From Pelodera strongyloides (Eukaryota; Nematoda; Chromadorea; Rhabditida; Rhabditidae): a stretch of 64,000 nt of DNA. The DNA lies in the NCBI GenBank assembly GCA_036852015.1, contig JAANDG010000095.1, positions 1 to 64,000 on the forward strand, given 5' to 3'. Below are positions 28,574 to 42,600 of the stretch, one piece after another. Made by a program: the position numbers and the translations under genes. The notes beneath the pieces were generated by a model, which was not told the origin of the DNA, did no database searches, and was given only the letters and a program-made list of their open reading frames with translations. Position 1 is the stretch's first letter. Each line of letters starts with the position of its first letter.

Positions 28574-31500
28574 GCCTTAACACTCGATGGTTACGGAAGT
28601 ATATTATATCAAAGTTCAAAAAAATAAATAAAAATAAACCATCCACATTGTCATGGGAATGCTCGCAAGTGAGATATGCATATTCCATCATATCGATCGG
28701 ACTTTTTCACTATTAAAATATGTATTTTCTAAGAAATCACATGAGTTGAACAAGTTATAAAGCACCAACTTGCACTGCCTGTGCTAAACAAGCGGACCAC
28801 GGCTCGATGATCCAAACTCATTTTCATGGGACCGACATGTTACTCTGAAAGAATAGAAATGAGGCCATATGCAAAATAACACTGAAGCAATGCTATTACA
28901 GACTATTATCACGAAAAGTTCAAATAATGTACCACAATTTTCGCATAACAACAAGAATTGTTAGTTTTGATGTATGCAAGTTGACTAGCAATTCACATTT
29001 CATTTTGATTTCGAGAAAAGTAGTCTTCGTATGAAGATAGAGTTCACGTAGGCGTGAAAAAAAACGTAATAACTGAAGAAAAATCAACTAAAGTATGAGG
29101 AAGTCAATGTCTGCGCGCATTTTTTCGACAAGTATTTGAGGAAAATGAGAATGCGAATGAAATGAGAAAAGAAGCACGCAAAGGGTGCTGAATAAGTCAG
29201 GAGTTCAGTATAATGCCCCATTCATTCCTTTCTAAACTTCTTTAGTAAAGGAATTACCAGACGTGGAAAGGGCATTCGAAAGGTAGAAGGACCTGCAAGG
29301 CAATGAGGAGTCCCATGAGAATAGTTATCCTTCAAATGAGAAACGGAATGATTTAGCTTGATTATAAGTTCATCATACGTCTATGATTATATGCTCATGT
29401 CCTTGCTTGCAAACTGTCTATCGACTTATGAAGTCTTATAAATTGTTTCCCTTACAATTAGATCCTTGTTGATATGAGAAAGCAGCCAAGAATGTTGCTT
29501 ATGTTTGCTTAATTAAAACGACAACGCTTGACTGGCTGTGTACAGCAATGAAATATAAACCTCTTTGGCATAATGAATACAACACTCAATACGTAGCAAA
29601 CAAATTCCTTGACAGCCTTATTTGGTAACAAAGGAATCTTGAACAAGGAAGGCATCAAGAGCGGCTCCAAAAAGCGCATACATTTTCTTCTGTTATATTA
29701 GGTAGAATAGTCTATTATTATTTTTTGCTCGGTTTGCCGTTACTCAAATGGTTGTTTTTCGCACTTAATAATAAATTAGAAATTCCGAAGTTGGTTAAAT
29801 TTCTTCAAAGCAAATCGATTAGGCGAATAAATGAGAAAAATAGGAGGGGATTTCCATACTCACTGTGGGAGAGATTATACTAAGAAGGGCATGGAATCCT
29901 GCACAGAAAAGCAAAATACGGCGTCACCTCTCACATTTGAAACCACTCAGGTTCTGAAGAAACACGAAGACACCATTTAATGTATAAATAACACGCTTTG
30001 AAGAAATATCGGGTCACAAAGTCGCCTAGGGAAGAAACAATCAAATTAGCACTAGACGAGGCCTCGTTTTTATATATTCAAAAGGACACCAACGTGCTTT
30101 GACTGCTTTGTATTATGGATGTTTGTTTTAGGGCTCATTATATCCCCTCTCTGTTTTGTGCGCTCTCCCCCATTAAAAAAGTAGGAAGAACGCCAAAATA
30201 ACAACTTTTAAAACAGAAAAGCTGATACAGATCATCAGGCTCTATTAGGAACAATGGTTAGGTTCATTTTCCAGATGTGACAATACGCAATACGACAATT
30301 TGCTTATACAATAAATGAACTGCGGTTACAAGAAGAGTAAACAACTAATCCGCACATAAAATGGGCTTCGTGGCTAACTGAATCAATAATGAGTGAGGAA
30401 TTGTTGATTAAAAAAGCACAAGTTGCGTCCACAAGAGTTGGCTCGTTTGTTAATCTGATGTGGGTCAGCATCATCATGTTTAGTTTCACTCTTACAAATA
30501 CGAAAATAGTATCCCAATACCGTTTCACTGTTATTTTATGACTATTTACGAATTGGTTAGAGTTTCCATGTTCGGGTTCCACCAAATTCCATGGTAATTC
30601 GCCCGTGATGTTATACGCCTACCCTAACCTTTAAATCCCAATTTGCTGCATGGGGTCAGAAACGCTCATTCAGCTGGTTAATATCTTTGTGTAATAAAAA
30701 TGAGCGGAATTGAAACTTTCAGTTGCCCAAGAAATGTTTTGACTTTGTTCATAAACAGCGAACCTCGTTGTGAATTCATTCAATGTCATTGTAATTTAGT
30801 GAAATAGGCACCTGATTAAGTTTAGTTGAAAACAACTTCTAGTTCTCATCATTTTGTCTATTTTTGCTCTTGAAATGTCAAAACACTCACATGATACAGA
30901 TTAATACAGGACGGATTAAAATGAAAGAAATAGTTTTGGAGGTGATTGTTTAGTAGACGGGCTTCATTTCCGGGAGTCGGAAGCTAGGACTTGACTTCAT
31001 GTTGACAATAAACAAAAGGAGGACTTCGCATTGCCCACTCAGGCGCACTCTCCCGTATCTGATGCTTTACTTCTGATCGAATTCTTGAAAAGCAGCTAGA
31101 ATAAGGGATGACGGAAAAATTATTAGTAATACATGGTCGTCATATCGGTCTGTCTTCCTCGGCTCGGAGCTGTAAATCGTGTGAACGTCTGCATGAGCAT
31201 CCACCCTTATTTTAGTTGTAAATACGTCACAGTACTCTACAACCGCGCGAAACAAGAACTTAAAAAAGCAGGTTATACATAAAGTGTATCGGAGCGTGAA
31301 AAACATTGCCTACTAGCAACGCTCAACCTAACAATGTTCAATTAATTATTTTCCCATGACACTCAGAATTATAGCACATTTGTTCGTATTAACTGGGAAA
31401 CTACGTTCCAAAGGCAACTTCGAGCACACACTCCAAAGAAATAATCATTTTCAATTTCTTTATCTTTTTAGTTCCCTTTTCGAGCTACTCAAACAAACGA

Positions 31501-34500
31501 GTCAATATGTGTGGTTTGCTGATCATATAACTGCAACAAGTTCTGCACTGTCCTGAACATGGCCAACGTCCAAATGTGAGTAGGGATTAACTCACATGGA
31601 AAGGATACATATCCTTCAACACTTTGGCTTTTACCAACTGGTGCCCAATCAGTTTTTTTCTAGGGAATGAGAACACTTTTAGTTAAAATGTATCATCAAG
31701 TAGACATCAATTAACATTCTCGGTCTATTTGTATGTAGGGGTGCGAGAAGAACAGCGGGTAAACATGGCTCATTGTGAAATATAAAATGGGAACAATTTA
31801 GTGTTAACGGTCCCCAAGGGAATTTGATGTTTCGCATACAAACCCCCGGCCCTTGCAACATATGCGCTAACTTTCAAAGGAAACATAGTTAACATTTCAA
31901 TCCGCATTCAATCCTGACATAGGTGCATGGACATGTCTAAATGTTTGATAGAGAATAAACCTCAGCCGAAAATCGACATATTTAGAAAAAAATCGTCGTG
32001 CCTTTTTGAATTCGTTTTTTTTTTCTAATCCTGCCCATTGAAAGCATTCATTGGCAGAAATGCCAATTGAACAATGGAGCCCTTGCTTTTACTTTCCAAC
32101 TTCAACTTTCAAAGTTTAATTAATTTGAAAGCAGGACATACCAAAGTGCATTCCGTGGGAGTGGCACAAAGATTCTCTATGGAATCGCATTTAGGGGATC
32201 CACATACTAATTGAGCAGTATTTAGTCTGGTTTACCCGTATGTACCTGTGTCTAAAGTATAAGTAACGGTGTATAAAGTATGCATCATCATGGTTCGCGT
32301 CGAGAAGGCCATTGAACTGCCAGGTCATAAAACAAATTTGGCCAAATGTAAATTGGGTTTCTACTCATAACTACTGGTATATTTTCAAGGAAATGACAAC
32401 AGTGAACCATCAACACATCATAGAACACCTATCAAAAGACTCAACACTTCGTGTTTTTTATGTTTAATTTTTGGGACATACGCTAATATTCGAATAATAG
32501 TGGCCCAGTTTCATGCATAGAAATAATAAATTGATATTTTGGAAGGCACTTTATAGTCAGTGGCAATAACGATGAAGTACATTAAGTAGGCGAAACATAA
32601 GAATGATTACGTCGAAGGAAAGTTTGAATTGCTGTAGAAGAGGACTTGTGGCTGGAAAAAGGCGGTTGTCCTAGAAAGAAGAGAATGCGATTATCCTATT
32701 GAGGTAAAACGGGGGAATTGCCCCTGGAATGAGGATCCCCTTCAGAAAACACAAGCAACTTGTTGACTACACACTACAATGCAGATTAATACAGAGTTGG
32801 CGACAGAAGAAAACGGCTTCCGGTTTAACAATAACTTCGACGGTACCAGGAATTAATCTTACCTCCTAGCAAAATAAATCGTTTGCATGATGTACATTAC
32901 GGAACGCAGACTCTTGTCAAAAATGGTCGATCGTCATGTTTTTATCAAACAAGAACGCCTTTTTTTGTCCCTCAATGGGATTCCTATTCGGTAATTCAAC
33001 TAGTACTTTTTCTAGAATTAATGAGCAAATACACGACACGTAAATTTATTTCCCGTATACGTATGGCGGTCATGTTGGAGCAAAATATTGCTAGCTAATT
33101 TCCCTGATCAATGTGTTTTGCTAATCAGTTGTAAAACAATAAGTATATATTTATGCATATTGACCGACAAAAACCCTGCAACAAGGAAGAAGCAACAAGG
33201 ATTTGCCTGTAGACATAAAGCGCAAACGCCATTTCCCATGTTTTTAAAGTTTTCCTTTTTCCTTCTTTTTCTGTTAGGAGGCTTAGAAATAGTAGTTGAT
33301 TTTGTTTTTGACTTAGGCGCCGCAAGGAAGCCTTTACCTGATTTTTTTGATTGATAGCTTAAAGCTCCGCAGTGGGATTATTCACAAATGCCCTATTTAT
33401 GACAGTGAGAAGAAATGAAGAAGGGCGCTAAATAAAGTCTTTATGGTGAAAATAAAAAAAAATCTACATAAATAACTTTCGTTCCTTCTTTCCCTGCGCA
33501 AACCTCTTGATTGCAGTGCAGAAGTAAATTACTTAATCGAGCGATGCTCGCATAACATCTTTTATCGTTTCAACCGACCACTCTTTTTACTGCAGGCTAC
33601 TAGATTTCAATCCGCTTGTTCAAGTGGAACCAGACGTGGACGGATGATCCAACAATGCAGACTATGTTACCAGGAGAACAATATTTTCGATGAGAATAAA
33701 TCTTCAACTTTTATTCTTCCACGTGCATTGTACAGGACAATTGACTACTTGCGAGCGAACTTATGACGAGCAAGGTAAATTTGGAGCCATTCATAAATAG
33801 CAAACGTCGGCTGCTAGTCATATCACAGAAAACGTGAGTCCGATTTTTTTACAGTCAGAGACAACTTGGGCTTGGGGCACCAAACATGGAAAGTTGATTT
33901 CCCCAATGCCGTCTGAACTTACACTCCCGAAGTCAACATTACCTAGCCCATCTTTGGGGAAGCTTGTGTTCAAATGTTTACAGTATTTTCAAGAGTACTA
34001 TTTCTAGGCTCGTTTTCGCTTATTTATTTCCATCGTTTCGTCTTCCACACGTTACGTCAGTGCGTGTATAGACCGTGCAGTCATCACACAATTCCACACG
34101 CCATCACTTCATGCAATTGAAATGCGCCTGTTCAGGGGTCCTGTCAACAGAAGGATGGCACTGATGAGACCTCACTCCGTCCAATGCATTCGTTTCTAAA
34201 CGGTGACCAACTTCAGTGGTGATCGCCAAACGCTTTGTTCGCCTTCTTCATTGTCTTTCTTTGCTTAATGTTTGCAATCCGGTGGTAGCTGTTTTGTTTC
34301 TTTGGACGAGTAATACGCAACAAAGAGAAAATTGCAACAATTTCTTCTCGAGCCAACATGCAATATTAATTTCGATTGTCTATGTTTCGTTATTGAAGCG
34401 AAAGGTTAAAAAAGCATGACCGGCGACATAAAGACCGCCTGCAGCACCATTATTTGCTATGGTCATAAAAGAGAATGATCGCATGTGAAATTAATTTCCA

Positions 34501-34883
34501 TCCAACCAGTCGTATATATACGTAGATATGCACATTCACCAACGTTACAATCTTCATGTTACAATCTTCTTCATATTTTCCATGTTTTCATGCTGCTCTT
34601 GGGTTTTTGTTCCCGATAGCAACATCTTATCATTGTTACTCTAGCACATCATTTAATAAAGAAAATGTGAACTTCCACTTATGTAGTTATTTTTCGTTTT
34701 AGATCTCTTATGAACAGAGCCGTTGACTGGCATTAAAGCAGTTTAAAGCGACCGATAGCGACCGTTATACAAGCAGGTCGATCTGTACTGATCGCGCGTA
34801 CAGCACCGAAGACATTGCACGCTACTAACTTTCAAATAGAGCGTGCTGAAACTTTCTTTCAGTCTAGTATTTCAGATCAAATT
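28574..34883. other. 6-kb intergenic region, no gene recognised
   Basis: Neither strand has a frame with recognisable motifs or a chain of splice-compatible exons. Frames of 60-93 codons at 30304-30585, 31067-31306 and 33088-33354 show no family features. The region presumably holds promoter sequence for the divergent PKC (-) and neuropeptide (+) genes. A palindrome CGTATATATACG lies at 34509-34520. Confidence 0.5.
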
Positions 34884-35464
34884 ATGGGTGTTGGAGTAGT
34901 CTCGTGGATCCTGCTTCTTTCCACAATTGCGACATTGTTTGTGTCAGAAACGATAGCTGCGCCTACACTTGTCAGCTCGGAATTTCCGAATGCAAACGGT
35001 GAGCGTTAGTCAAACATGAATCCTAGGCACAAGAATATATATCAGAAAAGCTCGAAAGAATAACTCAAATTAAAATATCAAGTTTTCGGAAATAATAACT
35101 GTACGATTCAATGCTGATTCGACCATCCATCGATGAACCCGAAGAAACAAATACAACAACAAATCAACATACTGTTTCAGATTATTACGAGATTGCAACT
35201 CTAGCTCGAGCAGTGCCATCAAATTTGTGAGTAATTTTATTTCAATCAAAGTGCACATTCAGTGCGAAGTCTCCAACTATGAGTATTTCGCAACGTGCTC
35301 GTCAATTGCTTGTTGCAGTAGCGCAAAATCTGTTTCTCTGATATACCGACAAGTACCTTCTGCTTTTCAGGGACCACTATGACATGGTGAAACGCAGTCC
35401 GCTCCGACTCGGCAAACGAGGACCAATGCGAATGGGAAAGCGAGCTATGCTTAGAATGGGTTAA
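34884..35464 (+). CDS. Amidated neuropeptide precursor (-LRL and -MRM amides)
   Basis: Exons 34884-34999, 35181-35226 and 35371-35464, phases agreeing, give about 84 residues. The start MGVGVVSWILLLSTIATLFV is a signal peptide with probable cleavage after ETIAA. After a spacer (DYYEIATLARAVPSNLDHY) comes a run of dibasic-bounded peptides: KR SPLRLG, KR GPMRMG, KR AMLRMG, stop. Each ends in Gly, the amide donor, so the predicted products are SPLRL-amide, GPMRM-amide and AMLRM-amide. The layout is that of worm flp/nlp precursors, but the Leu or Met end replaces the RFamide Phe, so I leave the gene unnamed. An upstream in-frame Met at 34815 would hide the signal peptide, so 34884 is preferred. 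Confidence 0.85.
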
Positions 35465-35648
35465 CACGCATCATGCTTCTCTCTCTATCACTATTTATCA
35501 AATTGAATTCAGTCTCACCGGCGCAATCTAGATACGAAATCGTCTACCGAATGCTCGCTTTTATCATCACTTTAACTAAACTAATTCCTTGCTTGCTTCA
35601 TTCAGAAACATTGTTTTGCTCTTCATTACATCAATAATCACGACGTCT

Positions 35649-35654
35649 AATAAA
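35649..35654 (+). terminator. Poly(A) signal of neuropeptide gene
   Basis: AATAAA 185 bases past the stop codon at 35464. Confidence 0.6.
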
Positions 35655-36619
35655 TTATGTTAATAGTTTGTCTTCAATGCATATTTTTGAAAAGTTTATT
35701 CAAAAAAAAAAAAAAAAAGATTATAGAAATATACAACCAGCACTACAAATAATTCCTGACATGAGAGAAGGCCTAAATATTCTTCAATTGTTTCGCTTTT
35801 CTGAGAAGCACCAATATTTTCCTCGTAAAGGACTCAAATTGCTTATAAAGCAGAACTTTCAGTTTCCGCCACAGGAAACAGCCATTAAGTAATGGATTTA
35901 CCGTAAAATATTAACAACCAGTCACCGAGTTAGTCACATTAGCATGTTGTTTTAAACAAATTGGCTATGGATTCATGTACCTCTACAATACCTTACAAAC
36001 TTGACAAAAAAAGGAAGAGAAAGAAAAAGCACGCGATTAACGGAACATTCATGTACTCGTAGACGAAAGGGAATTCAATATCCAAGAAAAAATAAATTAT
36101 AAAGTAAAAAGAGATGAGTAAAGTTAACATAAATATGCACTAAAATATTTGACATTTACAGATGTGACAGACACATAACCGGTAGGAAAGATTATCGGGA
36201 TAAATGACAATTGCCTCAAATTGACGTGAATAAAAGTGCGTCCCGTATTGCTCAAAATGGCCCGGGCAATAGAAGATACAAGCTAAATAAAGCGCACAAA
36301 CATCACTCATATGCATATTTTACATTTTTGGTGCAAATGGTGCGTAATGAACAAACTATAACGTCTCGCAAAGACAAATACACTAAAGAAAATAAAGTGA
36401 CGCTAAAGGAAATGGTGCACATAAGCGATTCACGAATCTCGTGATTTACAGAAGCTAATAAAGCGAGCAAAACTCAAAAAGCAGGATTGCAAATTGCACG
36501 GGACAGACACTACACACGGATGCGAAGTATAGTACAGTGGTTTATACATTATAGAGAGAATTCAAAACAGTGAGCATATAGATGCGATCATAACTTGCTC
36601 ACAGCAGTACTTGTATCCT
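35655..36619. other. Intergenic region between convergent genes
   Basis: AT-rich sequence including a poly(A) run at about 35701-35718. The neuropeptide gene and the O-GlcNAcase gene converge here. No gene seen. Confidence 0.5.
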
Positions 36620-39600
36620 TTAATCCTCGGTGATTGCATCTGGATCGGGTGTGCTGAGCTTGAGACCGAACACAGCGTCCCCGTTAGACGCCACTTTGAT
36701 GAACTCAAATCCAAGTTTGTTCAGGAATGTGATCTTCACCGTGTCCTCGGAATCCGCAAAAGTGTGCAAACCAATCGATCCTAAACCATAAAAAAAAAAT
36801 AAAAAAAATGCTTGACCCACAATGCGCCATCACTGAGCGACGAAAAATAGTGTTCCTAGACCAAAATGGTCTCGCTGGTAATTGAGTCGACTAACGTTTT
36901 TAATTTGTGGCATAGCTCGCGGGAATTATAACAGTTTTTTTGGGCTTACTGTGGTGCTTGGCCTTGTGCAATTTTAATTTCCTCGCTCGGTGAAATCAGC
37001 TTTTTTTGTCTGATCTCTTTCAACACTATGTTCTACACATAATTCAGGTGCAAAAAAACACACGAAGAATACATAAGGGACAAAAGATGACCGCGTCGCT
37101 TTCACAAAGTGAATAAAATGTACAGAATAACACAAAGTAATGTAATCGCAAATAATAATAAATTGTTTATAACTAACCATTATACGAGAGCGCAGCAGCA
37201 ATTGTTTGCACGAGTCTCTTGGTGGGTATTGCATCAGCAATGTCACACGCAGCGTAGATGTGCTGAAGAAAACAACCTATATTGCTAGAATCAGTTGTCA
37301 TGTATCACACAAAAAACTAGAATAATACATTTTTCAAGAACCAGAGGACAAAAAGCTGCTGACATTTGACAAAATTTTAGATACTCACCACTTGCGATGG
37401 ATACTTTTCCGTGACATCTGACGTGATTTCTCGAGGTTTCCAACTTTCAACTTCGACTCGGATATCGGTCTAAATGTCAATAAAAAAGGTTAGACTCATA
37501 TTCAGCAAAAATTGAACGCGTGCCTGAAAGACAAGTTCCGGTCCTGCTCTATGTTTTAGGTTGATGAATAACGCATACTCACTCCCTAGCACATCCAGAC
37601 TTTCACAAATGCTCAGTGGATTTCATTAAATGAAGAAAATGCCTACCCGAGTTTCGTCGCTTATTTCGTCATCTCCAACATAGAGTTGAACGGTTTCCTC
37701 CACGAATGCAGGGAAGATTCGAACATGCATATCAGACACTAAAAGAAATAGAGTTTACTGATTTCCCTGCTGAGTGTAAACCAACTGACCACGACATTTG
37801 CCAAGCGATGGTATGCCGACAAAGCAGGTTTGCTGAGTTTCATCAATTTCAATTTCGCGGAGTAAACATGTCGTCAGCAAATGGTTTACGAGCATGCCTT
37901 CAACCCCAGCATATTACTTGTTTTTAGACTTTGCGAACAAGTTCTGTGAACACATGCGTAGTTTACAAATGGTATATGACTTACGGGCCATACATCCAAC
38001 TACTCCACAGAGTGCGGTCTGCGTTGATGTATCCTCAGCTAGGAAGGCGTATTTGGAGAATCCATTCAAGTTGTACATACCGAAGAAGCTAAAACATGTG
38101 TTGAGTAGAGAGTCGCACATTAGCTTTAAAATATGAGAAGACGTGTCCAATCAAAATAAATAAGTATCAATTCTAGTTACCCATTAAAGAGGCACTATTC
38201 AAAAACCCACCGATCGTACGTTTTGGAGACTTTGAGACTCATTTCAGTATGAGGTTCCTTCCATTTCTGCGAATGCGACTTCTTCGTGAGGTGATACAGC
38301 AGCACCTGAGTATTACGCAACCTATGAAAAGGACCCAAAAATAAAAGAAACACCATAGAATCACCAACGAATATGTATTCCAACAACATTCAAAACTTAC
38401 AGAATCATCACGCTGAACGGGCCGGATTTGAAAGCAGATCACGGATAGGGGTAGCAAGTTCTAAATGAAATGATATTATAGGTGGTGTCTGACAAACAAA
38501 GAGCATGCAATAAGCAATCAGGATTGAAGAAATACCTGTATGATATCAATAGAATTAAAGCGCGTGATGTAACGGTATCGAGTAACAAAAAGCACTCACC
38601 CTATTTATGAGAAGTTCAGCAGTCTCTTTCGAATTGGCAATGGAGTTCGCTATATCGGATATGAAACCCTGTACTGGGTTGTTATGTGCCCACGGCTCTC
38701 CTTGGAATAATTCACTCGACCAAACACGGGGGCAGACATCTGCAATAGATAGGTTAATAAGGTGGGAAGTATTTGAATAGGATGGGCACCAGGGTATAAA
38801 TTCCGTGCGTAAATGGAGGTGGTTTATTTAGCTTAGTGATAGACCGTTTTAATAAAACACCATGTTTCGGTCACATATATTAATTTGGAATTGCTTCCGG
38901 AGCCGGTCAAAACATCGTGCATGTTTTCACGCACCAACCTGTATCCCTGATGGGCACAACCGTATTCAAACCGAAATCATCCATGCCATCAAAATACCTA
39001 TCTATAAGCATGAACAAACTGAAACGCACTTGTAGAACCGTACAAATTTCCTTGCTCAATCCAGGAGACCATTCCATTAACAACTGCCAGCATCCCGTGG
39101 ACTTCCCACACAAAAGGCAAGAGTTCAGACATCAGACTCTGAACGAAATGCTAAAAAATGACCCCCATTAGAATCACGTCAAAAACTCTATCCAACTATC
39201 CCAAAAAAAACCAAAAAAAATCACAAGCACAAAACAGGAAGTCAATCGCCAAAAAGTATTCTCACCCTATTCGTGCATTCCATGAAACAGTTGAAGAACT
39301 TGTCGTAGTCGATAATAATTTTGCGGAGGTCACTGAGGCATGCAGCAAAGTCGGGCCTAAATCACGTAATAAATGTAAAATTCTGAGGCAATACCATCAC
39401 AAAGCACAAATTTAGGTGATCACCTTACCATACAATAAACGGTTGAACGAGTTGTAGAATAGGTATTTTTTGAGCACATATAGGAGTCGCAATATAGTGT
39501 AGCATACCATGGTGCGTCATTGTATAATGGAGTATTGATGAGGATCCATTCATAGTTGTGGAGAACAGTTATTGCTCTCTTTCCGTAGTCAAAAGGAAGG

Positions 39601-42600
39601 TGGAAGAAGTCAATCAGCAACTCCAATTTGTCGCGACTGAGACTCTCGATTGGAGCAGAGCTGTAATACACATATGCTACACACACAACCAAATATAGGG
39701 AGAAAAAGGAGTAAGCAAATATGTCAACGTGCACTAGGTAATGTAGTGATAGAACGTAGAAAACGTTTAAATCACGGAACAAAGTTCTCCCATCCATTCG
39801 CAAAAACGAGGTATCACTCTGAAAATCCCACTCTCTCCGTACTTCTCCCTAACGAAGGCAGGATGTATGAAACAACAACGCATTCTAGGAGATATGTGCT
39901 AGTTGAAAAGGAAAATCTCCGTAAACTCACGTATTCTCTAGTGAGTTCTCCTCTGTAGCCAGGGTGTCAGAAGTGGAGTCCATGCTCGGATTTGTCTCTT
40001 CTTCTCCGTCTTCCTCCTCCTCACGAGATCGCATCGGGATTACGGGAGCGGCCAATTCGGTGGATTCCGCGTATTCGGGCACCAGTGAATTAACCGCTAT
40101 CGATTCTGGGTTATCCGGCTGAAAGCAACATAGAAAACATAGAGGTGCAATCACACAAAAAAAACATTCCCTTAACATTTCTACCTGCCCGCATCAAGCA
40201 GTGTTGTTTGTATGCGATATTACCCTCAGAGATCGAGCAGGTATTTACAAACCTCATAGCAAAAATAACAAAAGCACTTGAAGACTTTCGCATTTGCACT
40301 GTTGTCCAATATATCAATATGCACACTTACCAAAGTTGTTATTGTAACAGCTGATCGGACCATCTCATCAACGGCTGCTACAGGAAGAGGCCTCGGAGCA
40401 GCTATCTGCATCAGATCTTCCTCGACGTCCATAAAGGTAGCATCTAAACAAATAGATCCAGATGTATGGTGTCAACATCATAAACCAAATCACGCACTAA
40501 TTATACAACATCAAAAAACACCAATTGACGCACCAGAAGAAGAGGGAAGGACTGAGCAAACCATGTTCTGATTCAAAGTTTCATCGCGGACCGGAGCCAT
40601 GGGTGGAGCATCTCCAGTTGCACTGAAATAGCATACTATTAATCAGGTTCAAAACAAACCACATACGAAAACAACAAACATAAAAATCTCGAGATTCTGG
40701 TTCTAATTTTAAGCATCAATTTTCCCAAAATAAACGAACCCAGTGTTGGTGGCGAACACTGTAAGCCAACTATCAACAGCGCGTGCGAGGGCAGTGCGAG
40801 GATCATACACCTAAATTTCAACAAATGTATTACCAATTGGGCAAAGGCTAAAGCAAACTAGTGGATATCATCAAGGGTGCAAAGGCTCTTTTTATCTTGA
40901 GACACCTATACAAAGCTTACATCGAGGTTCTTCTCGTCAGCGATTTCCTCTTCGATCATCGCGTCTGAAAGTACAACAATAAATATTCCTACGAACACTC
41001 TGAAATAAGTTTAACAAAATAATTCGCGGGAACGATGCAAAACTAACTGCTAACAAGATGCAGTTCGACTTATTGTGCCGCTGCGTGTCTATTTCAAATC
41101 GATCAATTCATTTGCTTATATTTGTTGGAAGAGAGTATAAAAATATAAAGATAACTACCAACCGGGGTTAAAATCCGAAGTTGCTCGAAGCCAGTCACTC
41201 ATTGTATGAATCGGAATAAAGTTGGCCTCATACTTGTTGTTCGGATTAAGTAGTAGACCGGAGATGTGGTCTTTCAAATAGACAGAACGTCCTAAACGGT
41301 CATAAATCAACAATTGCAAATTAGTGTAATTTGGTCAAAGAGTCACAAATCGCACAGAACGGGAGTAACAGTTTTGTTACTTAGACAGAAATTCGTCCAT
41401 GCATAAATTTGAAAACCCAACCGCTAAATGGTCCAAGATAGAGACGTCGCATATCGTAGTCGTTAGCATGCAAATTATCCCAAATGAACGGTTTCCTTCT
41501 CAGCACACGTCCTACTCTCTGGCAGTGCTCAACAGTGAGGTAGCGGGGAACAACTTTCGGACCTAAACGATGTTTTATTTTTGTTAAGTCAAACTTTCTG
41601 TAATGATAAACCAACAACTCTCGGGCCAAACATTTGAAATATGTGTATCACTGCGCGGTCTTCCGCAATGATAAACTATTCAACAAAAGAAAATAAGTAA
41701 CTAACCCGTCCACATGATGTGGATCTCTGTGTGCAAAGTGCTTCCAAGCGTGTTCAAATATTCAGAATCTTCCAATGTGGGATTGGCACGCGATTCGCAA
41801 TATTCTAAAGCGCAAGTTATTGAAGCCCATGTAAGTAACTGGTCCTCTTGTTAGGTACAGGTCTACGTTTTTGATTACCATTGGTTTTGACTCATCGACG
41901 TATTTAGTTGTTTAAATATTTCGCACCTGCCAAAAATATTAAGAAACGACACATCATTTTTTGTCTAGACAATATGACCGAAACACACAAGGACAAGACC
42001 CTAAACAAGCAACGAGAAGGCTTACCTGTTGGACAGAAGAAGAACAAGGCATGTCCCATTGCTTCATAGGTTTTATTTGTAACATGCACCTGAAAGCACT
42101 GGATTAGCTTTGACAATGTTTGATCGTTTGCTGAATTTTATCCCATCCTCGGCCGAAAAAGGTCAATTAGTGCTTACATATGGCATCTGTCAAAGGGCAA
42201 AATAAAAGATACCAACAAGAAACACACCTGTGCCTGTGCGAAAGAGTCAAACACCTCTTTATCGTCAGCCTTCATTTCCTGCTCGATGTCGTCGAACAAC
42301 AATGCGAATGCGGTGCATCCAAGAGAGCGAACCTAGAGAACCACTGCAATGAATAATGGATCCAATCTCTCTCACAAACATCCGAAGCAAAATAAGACAT
42401 AATACGTAAACACATACTTTTTGATTAAACACGGAAGGAACATTAATAAGCAAACCTGTTCGAGCTTGGCTTTGATTTGTGCCACATCATGATGGTCAGA
42501 GTAACGAATGTCAATCCCAGGACTAAGGGCATAAATAAAGGTGACATCGTGCTTATTCGCTGCATCAATCAACTGTCGTAGTGAATCTGAAAACTGAACG

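Noticed and set aside
31067..31306. 79-codon - strand frame
   Set aside because: No motif, no splice partners, unremarkable composition.
32865..32890. Further PKC first-exon candidate (ATG CAA ACG ... AG|GTAAGA)
   Set aside because: It ends in phase 2, incompatible, and lies far upstream.
38306..38325. Upstream acceptor (TTCATAG) for the OGA exon at 38305
   Set aside because: Using it puts a stop in frame (GTT GCG TAA); the ACTCAG acceptor at 38306 keeps phase and matches the family.
38907..39113. Extension of the OGA exon at 39030-39138 or an extra exon at about 38916-39017
   Set aside because: Splice-like signals exist, but no phase allows it to join the OGA frame, whereas 39030 joins 38739 cleanly.
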